NCBI GenBank assembly: GCA_037178675.1
Contig: JAYMGJ010000032.1
Coordinates: forward strand, 1-64,000
Source: Scleroderma bovista
Taxonomy: Eukaryota; Basidiomycota; Agaricomycetes; Boletales; Sclerodermataceae
Direction: 5' to 3'
Length of the DNA stretch: 64,000 bases
Below the pieces are notes generated by a model. It was given only the letters and a program-made list of their open reading frames with translations, had not been told where the DNA came from and did not search any database. The position numbers and the translations under genes are program-made. Positions within the stretch are counted from its first letter, which is position 1; every line of letters begins with the position of its first letter. Positions 56,247-64,000 of this stretch are shown here, one piece after another.

Positions 56247-57924
56247 CCGCATATCTCCCTAATCAATGCAGCTGCATTCATGCGTGTGTGCAGTTTAGAG
56301 GGATCCACAAAGTACCAACTTCAGCTGCGCCCTGCTGACTCAGCGAAGGCCTGGTCTTCTTCTACATCAACTCCGCCGGACCTGGACATTGTCCCTCCGG
56401 AATATCGTGACTATGCGGATGTGTTCAGTAAAGCGAAAGCCTCTGAACTTCCCCCGCATCGCGATTACGATTTGAAGATCAAACTCGAAGAAGGTACTTC
56501 ACCACCCCTGGGAACCCTTTACTCACTGTCTCTGGTCGAGCTCTCCGCTCTCCGGACGTTTATCGATGAGAATCTCACTACAGGTTTCATCCGCCCCACC
56601 TCTTCCTCTCACGCTGCTCCGGTCCTCTTCGTAAAGAAGAAGGATGGCTCACTCCACCTCTGCGTTGACTTCCGAGGCCTAAACAAGATCACCAAAAAGG
56701 ATTGCTATCCACTCCCCCTAATCTCTGATCTATTGGACTCCCCCAGCCGTGCTAAGATCTATTCCAAGATCGACCTCCGGCACGCGTATCACCTAGTCCG
56801 GATTGCTCCGGGCGATGAATGGAAGACCGCCTTCCGTACGCACTATGGGTCCTACGAGTGGTTAGTAATGCCCTTTGGCCTCACTAATGCCCCTGCAGCT
56901 TTCCAGCGCTTTGTCAACACCATCTTTGCTGACATGCTGGATGTCTGTGTCGTCGTGTACCTCAACGACATCCTCATCTACTCCGAGGATATGGAGTCTC
57001 ACCAGCAGCATGTCTGGGAGGTACTCCGCCGTCTCCGGTTACATGGCCTCTTCGCCAAACCGGAGAAATGTGAGTTCCACTCAGACTCAGTGGAATACCT
57101 TGGCTACCGCCTATCCCCTGAAGGTCTAACCATGTCTCCGGACAAAATACAAACCATCTCCAATTGGCCTGAACCTCATAAGGTAAAGGACATCCAATCC
57201 TTCTTGGGATTCGCCAACTTCTACCGCCGGTTCATTTTCAACTACTCCAACATTGTGGTCCCTCTCACCCGGCTCACCCGGAAAGATGCTCCTTGGGTCT
57301 TCTCCGAGGACTGTCGACATGCTTTCAATGCTCTCAAGCACGCCTTCACTACCGCGCCCATACTCACTCACTTTATTCCGGACACCCCTATCATCGTGGA
57401 AACGGACACCTCCGACTACACAGTTGCTGGTATCCTGTCTATCACCTGCTCCGACGGAGAGATCCGTCCGGTAGCATTCTACTCCCGGACCTTGACTGCT
57501 CCGGAGCTGAACTACGACACCCACGATAAGGAACTCCTTGCCATCTTCGAGGCATTCCGGAACTGGCGCCATTACCTTGAAGGCTCCGCCTCCCCTTTGA
57601 CGTCGTCACCAACCACAAGAACCTAGAGTATTTCTCTACCTCCAAAGTCCTCTCCCACCGGCAAGCTCGGTGGTCTGAATTTCTCTCCCAGTTTAACCTC
57701 GTCATTTGTTTCCGCCCCGGAAAACTCAGTGCCAAGCCGGACGCTCTCACTAGACGATGGGATGTCTACCCCAAAGAGGGGGATAGTGGCTACGCCCGTG
57801 TTAATCCACAAAATCTCAGGCTGGTGTTCACCCAAGAACAACTGACTAACTCCCTTCGCGCAACCATCCTAGAGTTTCTGGTCCTCCGTCGAGCAGTTGC
57901 CATCATGGACGTGGAAACACTCCA

Positions 57925-58547
57925 TGTCACGACCGTGACATCCGATCACCCTGTACCCTATTGTCCGATCGCGTCCACGCGTTCGCCGTCCGTCTATTGT
58001 ATGTACTCCCTTTTCCGTTTCTTGCTATCTGTCCTGTATCGCCACCGATCGGTGAGCGCGTTGTCCGTTCTGTCTCTCTGTACTATTACCTAATATGTTT
58101 CCTTTCTTGTTTCCGGTTACTATACGTTCCCGTCCCGTTGCATTACTAATACGATACTCATCGGTAATCCGGTTATCGCACTTACCGTACTTACTCAGCG
58201 CGCAGCGCGACTGCGCTCGTCATTTGTCGGTAATCCCGACTTCCCGTACATCGCCTCATCCGTTCCACTCAGTATAAATACCTAGATACTCGGTCTGTTG
58301 TAGTTCAGTTCGAATATTGAATAAGATACTTCTCATCTGTTCTCCCTGCGCACTCTCCGTCTCTGTCTCGTGCAAGCACTCGGTCGTAGACCGTTTACCC
58401 TCGGACTCTCCGTCAGACCCTCGGTCGGCCTTCCTATTACTCGGGAAGCGCGACTACGCTACGTAGCATCTCGGTCTTACCGCTAGACCAACCCCTGACC
58501 CCCTGACCCCTCGTAGAGATCAGATCGGTGAAGAACCGGTCTTGACA
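57925..58547 (+). mobile_element. Solo LTR, 623 bp, in Gypsy pol
   Basis: TGTCACGACC...GGTCTTGACA with CTCCA target duplications (57920-57924, 58548-58552). Excision joins VETL to HNNILSALPSDPI in frame. TATAAA lies at 58273-58278. It is CpG-rich with many TCGG/CGGT words, unlike its decayed surroundings, so it may be fairly recent. It shares its 3' terminal ACCGGTCTTGACA with the solo LTR at 37766-39010. Confidence 0.95.
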
Positions 58548-60172
58548 CTCCACAACAACATCTTATCTGCTCTCCCCTCAGATCCCATTGCCCAGATCCA
58601 CCTCTCTGACCCTCCGGACTCTCGCTGGTCCGCAGACGAGGCAGGATTCCTCCACCTAGATGGTCGCATCTATGTACCGGACCTGGACGGTCTCCGTCTC
58701 CGGGTACTCTGGTATCACCATGATCACCCACTCTCTGGCCACTTTGGGCAAAACCGGACTCTGGAACTAATCCGGCGTAAGTATACCTGGCCTGGTCTCA
58801 GGACCTTTGTCAAGGACTACGTCCGGTCATGCACCTCCTGTGCTCGAGCTAAGACACCGCGCCATTGACCCTATGGGTTACTAAAACAGCTCCCTGTCCC
58901 GGAGAGACCTTGGAACTCCATATCCATGGACTTTATAGAGCAACTCCCTGCCTCTACCGGATTCACAGCTATCTTGGTCATAGTAGATAGGCTCTCTAAA
59001 CAGGCCATCTTCATTCCTACTCACAACACCATCACTAGCCCGGAGCTCACGAAGCTCTTCCTACTCCATGTATTCTCCAAGCATGGTGTTCCCGCCCACG
59101 TCACTTCAGATCGCGGTACTGAGTTTGTCTCCCACTTCTTCCGGTCACTTGGAAAAGCCCTCGACATGCACCTCCACTTCACCTCCAGTTACCACCCGGA
59201 GGGCAACGGCCAGACAGAGCGTTCCAACCAGACACTCAAACAATACCTCCGCATCTACTGCAACTACCAGCAGGACAACTGGGCGGAACTACTCCCACTG
59301 GCGGAGTTTGCTTATAATAATGCACCTAGTGCTACCACCGGAGTCTCACCATTCTTCGCTAACAAAGGTTATCATCCTAACGTCTCCGTCTATCCGGAGC
59401 ACGATATGACTTCTGCACGGGCTCGTGACTACGCAGTCAACCTCGAGTCGCTGCACCAATACCTTCGAGAAGAAATGGCCAACGCGCAACTTCGCTACCA
59501 AGGTCCGGCTGATGCCAAACGCACTCCGGCACCGGACTTCAAAGTAGGGGATCAAGTATACATTAAAGCCAAGTACTTCTGGTCTACTTGACCATCCAAA
59601 AAGCTATCAGAAAAGAATCTTGGGCCCTACACTATCATAGCACAAGTAGGCTCTCTCTCTTTTACGCTACGCCTTCCAGATTCCATGCGCGCCGTTCATC
59701 CCGTCTTCCATGTCTCCCAACTCGAACCGGCCATACCCAACACCATACCGGACCGGATACAACCTCCTCCACCACCAGTGGAAGTTGATGGTGAACCGGA
59801 GTTTGAGATCTCTGAGATCCTCGACTCCAAGGTTGACCGTCAATGCAGAACATGCAAGTTGCTTTACTTGGTACGTTGGTCCGGTTATGAAGGAACTGAC
59901 AAAGAAACGTCATGGCTTCTCGCCACTGAACTTGGCAACGCTACGGAACTCTTAGAAGATTACCATGTCCGGTACCCGGACAAACCCGGACCACTCGCGT
60001 CCATGTAACAATACTCTCGCTCTCCGTTTCTCTTATCCATTCCCTTTATCTGTTTCCCCTATCTGTTTCACTCTGTAATATCACTCACTCTCAAGTCATT
60101 GGAGGCCACTTTTCTTGTAAACAAAAGTAAAACTAATTTACATTTCTATTTACAAGGCCCAGACCGGACCAT

Positions 60173-61203
60173 CTATTCCGGTACACCGCTGCCAGGGTTC
60201 TCCTGCTCCTCATAGAGCCCCTGGACTTCTTGCTCGACCTCCTCCGGGTCAACCTCCGCCTCGCTATCCTCCGATTCCTCGTCCTCATCCCAAGGCGCCG
60301 TGAAGAAATGGCACTCCTCGAGAAAGGTCTCGAGGCCGGCGCTCAGGCGGTTGTTGGACCGCGATATGGATCGAGTGGAGTCCGCGATCCGGGACATCTG
60401 TCCCGTCATTGCCTCCACCGCGGCTGTAAGCCTGTCCATCCGTTCCAGGAAGGGACCGGTGTTGAAACCGGACCTCAACCCGGACGGACCCGCCATCTCC
60501 ACTATTTCCTCGTCGCCAGTAACGACCTTCGCCGTCTTCTTCTTCTTCCTCTTTTCACCGCCTCGCGGTGATGTCGCCACCTCCTCCTCCTTCGCCTTGC
60601 CCTTCCCTTTTTCCGCCACCGGACCCGGACCCCCCACCTCCGGCCACTCGCACTTTTCCTTCAAGCCGGCGCACTTCATGCACACCCGCTGCTTTGGCTT
60701 CTCCGGGTCACGCTCGCACACCGTGCGATGCTTTGCGCAATGCACGCATCTATACAAGGATCAGCAAAACAGAAACAGAGATAAAATAAAAATACTTACC
60801 AGACTTCTCCAACCGGACCTGCCTCCGGTTCCTCCCTCGCTCTCTTCTTTGATGCATCTTGGGCCGTCGTTTTCTGTTTGGCGGCTACCTCCACCGCCCT
60901 CTGTTTGGCAGCCTCCTCTGCCTGCTCGCACGCCTTGCGCTCTGCCTCCGCATTTGCACGCTCCGCCTCCTCACGAGCCTTCCTCTCCGCCTCTTCACGC
61001 GCTCTCCTCTCCTCCGCCTCCCGGCGCTGCCTCTCCTCTCTCCTCACCTGCTTGCGGCGACGACGCTCCTTCGCCTTGGCGTCGAGAACGCTCGACTCGT
61101 CCTCGCTACCGGACTGTAGCTTTAGTGTGTTGGCCTTCGTCCAGTCCTTGGACTCGACAACGACAGGGGCAATGGGGGTGGTGGACTTGGCTGGTGCAGA
61201 CAT
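60173..61203 (-). CDS. Antisense accessory gene of the Gypsy element: coiled coil plus Zn2Cys6-like cluster
   Basis: Between pol and the 3' LTR, on the opposite strand. Exon 1 starts at MSAPAKSTTP (61203) and holds a long Glu/Arg/Ala coiled coil. It ends at donor GTAAGT near 60801; acceptor TATAG precedes exon 2. Exon 2 opens with CVHCAKHRTVC and CMKCAGLKEKC, a CX2CX6C-X11-CX2CX6C pattern like fungal binuclear zinc clusters, then a basic run (GGEKRKKKKTAK), a heptad-like helix (MDRLTAAVEAMTGQM) and an acidic tail to 60173. Simple joining makes a TGA at the splice, which would be TGG (Trp) with one G-to-A change, so this copy may be broken. Function unknown; a regulator or nucleic-acid binder is a guess. 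Confidence 0.6.
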
Positions 61204-61365
61204 ATTGTTAGAAGGCAGAAAACTGGGGGTAAAAGCAAAACCGGTCTGATCTTTATAGATCCAGAATTTGTACTCAGACAACCACTCCGGACTCTGCATT
61301 GTTTTAGGCGACCACATGACAGCCTCATTGGGGCCTCATGGGTTCGGCCCCTAAAAGGGGGATAC

Positions 61366-61985
61366 TGTTACGACCATATCCGGTTACTCCGGTCACATCG
61401 CAGTCCTACAGCTCAACTCCGGTTGTTCTCAGTTACTCCGGTCAACGGTCGCGCAGATAACCTTCCGCTAACTACGACCCTTGGTCTATACTCCATTCGT
61501 TCTTACTACACCTCGCCGTCTACCCTGCCTTGACGTGAGTTCTCCATGAACTCGATATATCCTATACCTTGTAGCATTTTCACCGGACCTGATTTATTTT
61601 ACACGGACCTGACTTTATTTTCACCGGACCTGACCTAGTCCTAACTCCGGTCATCCCTTGTCCGCTATTAGGTTGTTTACTTGTCACCGTATGTACTCGA
61701 CCCTAGTTTCTACTTAGTATAAGTACCCTCTAGTTTACCTTGTACAGTCTCAGTCTGAAATCAACTATAGTCACTACTCCTGTCCCTGTCTCTGTCTCTG
61801 TCTCCGTCATCGTCACCTTGACCGGAACCTACGCAAGGGATCAACGCACTTCGTCCTTGTCGTTGAATCCAAGCGGTCACCAACTCCGGCCAGACTATCC
61901 CTTGTCCAGCCCTCTGCCCTCCTCTTTCGTCCGCCTTCGTCTGGACTTGACCGGACCCCCTACCGGAGTAGACCCGGACTTGACA
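61366..61985 (+). repeat. 3' LTR of the Gypsy element
   Basis: 620 bp, nearly identical to the 5' LTR apart from single-base changes such as GTTGTATCC against GTTGAATCC and the 17-bp length difference. Confidence 0.97.
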
Positions 61986-62679
61986 AGGTCCTCTGGTGGC
62001 AGTTGGACAGTGCTTGCAGCTATACTAGCCGCTTGGATGGTCTGAGTATCGATGGAAGTAGGCAATAGGATCTCCGGTGGCACATGGACAGTGCCGCATG
62101 AGGTGCCTATAATACAGGAAATCAACCCCCCCCCCTGTAAATCCACAAAACGTTGAGATATACCAAGTGTCAATTCGCTTGAGGATATCTCAATCATCCC
62201 TGTATCAATGGGACTGCGTTGATCATCACCACATTCAACCGAGAACCTCTGTTCACAACCAAGGGCCTTCCCCTTTGGTGTTGGTGAACATGGAGAGCCT
62301 GATTGAAGGCACAGAATCAGAAAACCAGTAATAATGAGTAGGGAAACATAATAATACCACTGGCTGCAGGACTGTATCTCGGAGGCATTGGAAAATGATT
62401 TACCTGTGTGATGCCTTCCATGATTGGAAATAATTCTGATGTGCATTGAATTTTGGGTGACGGGGGGGATAGATTATCATCAAGAGATGGGCCAGATGTT
62501 GGTTGTTTGGTCTGCTCAGTGCGACGAAGCTGCGCCTTGGATATGGGGCCACCATCCCGGCTTGTTGCTTTGATGGCAGTCCGAAGGCGAGTGGGAGTCA
62601 GGTCAGGAGGCGGAGGCTCATTTGCACGGCGCCTGGCGCCCACCTGCACTTCAATGAAACCAGAGTCCAAGTCAGACAT
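61986..62679 (-). pseudogene. Family B gene, 5' part upstream of the Gypsy insertion
   Basis: Exon 1 (62679-62404, 92 codons, MSDLDSGFIEVQ start) and exon 2 (62298 leftward) are joined by a 105-nt intron (62299-62403, GTAAAT...TCAG, phase 0). Exon 2 reads SPCSPTPKGKALGC through STVQLPPEDL and stops at the Gypsy element. Removing the element with one AGGTC copy gives LPPEDLFTDGNVPACQ, an uninterrupted join to 53298. This proves that the gene spanned 62679 to about 48600 before the insertion. Confidence 0.8.
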
Positions 62680-62699
62680 AGTGAGGAGCGTTGCAATTC

Positions 62700-64000
62700 T
62701 GTCTGAAAGGTAGGTTAAAGCTTTGAGGCAGAGAATAAAGAAGATCCAAGCACCTGCGGCGAGATGGACAAAGAGAATAATGACTTAGTTAAATTAATAT
62801 TTGGTTGGGTATGCAAAGAAGGGCGCACTTTGAATGGAGTAGTCGAGAATCAATAATGAAATGGCATGTTGTAAAATCTGATGTCGATGGTTCGCAAACC
62901 CAATCATTCCACCCAGAAGTGGTATATCTCTGTAAGTTGAAATGAAGGATCTTTGTCAATGATCTTATGGGCGTCATTACAGAAGCCCAATCCAACAATC
63001 AATGCAAGGATCCAGAGATCCACCTGTGATATGTCGATGGTGGGGTGAGCCTTGGTTAGACCAGAGGCAGGGAGAACTGGGCCACTTACAGGACATCAAT
63101 ATAATTGAGATGTGATGGATGAATAGGCATTGATAACCACTGATAACGAAGCATTGGGGGACTACGGAGATACAAGAGCTTGGGACCGGGAGGGTGCGGT
63201 GGTAGGGCGATGAGAAGATGTCTCGATCACTAGGATGGAAAGCACATTAGACAGAGGTTAAGTGGTTGAATGTAACAATGCACCCGACACAAATCCCTCC
63301 ATCCCCCTGATGCATGGCCTGGGAGGCGAAATAACAGCGGGTCTGGAATGAGTCCGGTAGTAAGGTGAGCATGGCGGTCGTGATATTTACCTTGAAATGA
63401 TGAGGCGAAGTACCAAGAACTTACATACATCGGAGGTCAGGCAGGTTGATATATTCTCGTTAATCCACATGTCGATGGGCATCCAAACGATGCATTAACC
63501 TTACGGTGTATGTAGTCAGAGATGCGATAACTTTGTTAAATCAAAATCAATGGGGGGTTCACGAACCTGGTCATTTCTGCCTAAAAGATCTAGTCTCCTT
63601 GTACGTCGATATAAAGGAAAAGAAAAGGGAAACAAGATCGTTGTCAAAAGATCGATGGTGGTTCATCATTTCTGCCTAAAATGTCCAGGCTCCCTGTATG
63701 ACGAGAATCATGGTTCGTACATTAATTTCACATCGTGATGGGCGTCCAAACGATGCGCATGCCTTGTACGGAGTAGTCGAGAATCAATATAAACTGATGT
63801 CTTTGTCCAAACGATGTCAATAGAGTGTCTCAAGGTTAAAACATCCAAAACAATGGGCGAGCTAAAGTTATGATGGCTGAGCAGATTTTAAGCGCCAATT
63901 CGATTACAAATAATAAATTATTTATTATAGACAGCAGTGAAATCAATATTACCTTCCGATGACCCGTCTGAGTGAGCGGCAGAGGCTGCTTGGCGATCTC
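62700..64000. repeat. Non-coding region with diverged dispersed repeats
   Basis: No gene is supported. GGAGTAGTCGAGAATCAAT occurs at 62836 and 63770; GGGC(A/G)TCCAAACGATGC at about 63477 and 63740; CATTTCTGCCTAAAA near 63572 and 63667. The spacing suggests two or three diverged copies of a unit of a few hundred bp that continues beyond the window. The region also contains the upstream flank of the family B gene. Confidence 0.5.

Larger units (their letters stand above)
55414..60008 (+). pseudogene. Gypsy pol: protease, RT, RNase H, integrase, chromodomain
   Basis: Protease has ALVDSGSTHC. TGA at 55610-55612 follows FVDL. The frame is interrupted by the 270-bp insert (55977-56246). RT shows LHLCVDFRGLNKITKKDCYP, KIDLRHAYHLVRI, FGLTNAPAAFQRFVN and YLNDILIYS, where the catalytic box is normally YLDD. 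RNase H begins VETDTSDYTVAGIL. A one-base deletion near 57598 breaks the frame. After the solo LTR (57925-58547) come the integrase zinc motif (YHHDHPLSGHFGQ; SCTSCARAKTP), TGA 58866-58868, and the core with SMDFIEQLP, TSDRGTEFVS and GNGQTERSNQTL. TGA 59589-59591 follows. The C-terminal chromodomain (FEISEILDSKVDRQC; LVRWSGYEGTDKETSW) would guide insertion to chromatin marks. Confidence 0.93.
53299..61985 (+). mobile_element. Chromodomain Gypsy retrotransposon (Tf1/sushi-like), 8687 bp including nested inserts
   Basis: LTRs 53299-53935 and 61366-61985 (TGTTACGACC...ACTTGACA). The target duplication AGGTC is at 53294-53298 and 61986-61990. A self-priming site, a gag-pol slippery site, RT-RNase H-integrase order and a C-terminal chromodomain mark a chromovirus. 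A G-rich tract (AAAAGGGGGATAC) precedes the 3' LTR. The 5' LTR has an extra stretch (GTCCAACTCCGGACCATA) absent from the 3' LTR. It has acquired a 270-bp insert and a 623-bp solo LTR, four TGA codons and frameshifts. An antisense accessory gene lies before the 3' LTR. Confidence 0.97.

Noticed and set aside
7663..59591. TGA reassigned to arginine or read through
   Set aside because: The DIRS-like RT ORF ends at TGA where its domain ends, frameshifts and deletions accompany the TGA codons, and no known nuclear code reads TGA as Arg. CpG decay explains the pattern with fewer assumptions.
1..64000. tRNA or rRNA genes
   Set aside because: I looked for tRNA-like T-loop and anticodon-arm motifs and for conserved rRNA words by eye and saw none that I could support.

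Overview
The window looks like a transposon-dense, gene-poor stretch of a basidiomycete genome, most likely a mushroom-forming (Agaricomycetes) species. The evidence is the company of element families (KDZ and Plavaka DNA transposases, a fungal TET/JBP dioxygenase, a DIRS-type retroelement and a chromodomain Gypsy element), introns of roughly 40-105 nt with GTANGT donors, and lineage-typical repetitive hypothetical genes. The species cannot be named from the sequence. Only one protein-coding gene looks fully intact: an HNH-type gene at 45140-46727.

Layout. 1-9932: decayed KDZ transposon territory. It holds a partial KDZ transposase (+), a convergent TET/JBP dioxygenase fragment (-), gene fragments of unknown function, mirrored satellite arrays, a 29-bp minisatellite and a solo Gypsy LTR. 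A 102-bp inverted, coding repeat marks both ends. 11077-22502: a four-layer nest. A 377-bp solo LTR (target duplication CGGAG) is split by a complete Ty1/Copia element (target duplication AGGAT), whose pol is split by an antisense DIRS-like element. 22600-26083: a broken hypothetical gene split by a TIR-bounded low-complexity element. 26390-27760: a satellite with a period near 236 bp. 28412-29791: a PIF/Harbinger transposase (-). 29994-39779: a hypothetical gene (-) broken by a second Copia element (target duplication ATATT) and a 1245-bp solo LTR (target duplication CATTG). 39990-43352: a Plavaka transposase pseudogene (+), transcribed divergently from that gene. 43380-44020: tandem repeats. 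45140-46727: the HNH gene. 48595-62679: a multi-exon hypothetical gene (-) split by an 8.7-kb chromodomain Gypsy element (target duplication AGGTC), which itself carries a 623-bp solo LTR and a 270-bp insert.

Two themes connect the window. First, a TET/JBP-family 2-oxoglutarate/Fe(II) dioxygenase, a family known to act on 5-methylcytosine, sits beside a KDZ transposase, an association known from fungal genomes. Second, about thirty in-frame stops across independent element families are TGA, many at positions where the family has arginine, against a single TAG that I noticed. CGA to TGA is the only one-step stop that CpG deamination on the coding strand can make, so this points to long-term CpG methylation decay. 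The TET/JBP copy itself carries a TGA where its 2-oxoglutarate-binding arginine is expected.

Boundaries marked by target-site duplications were read base by base. Domain calls are by eye from protein motifs. Exon structures are given only where splice sites and reading frame agree.
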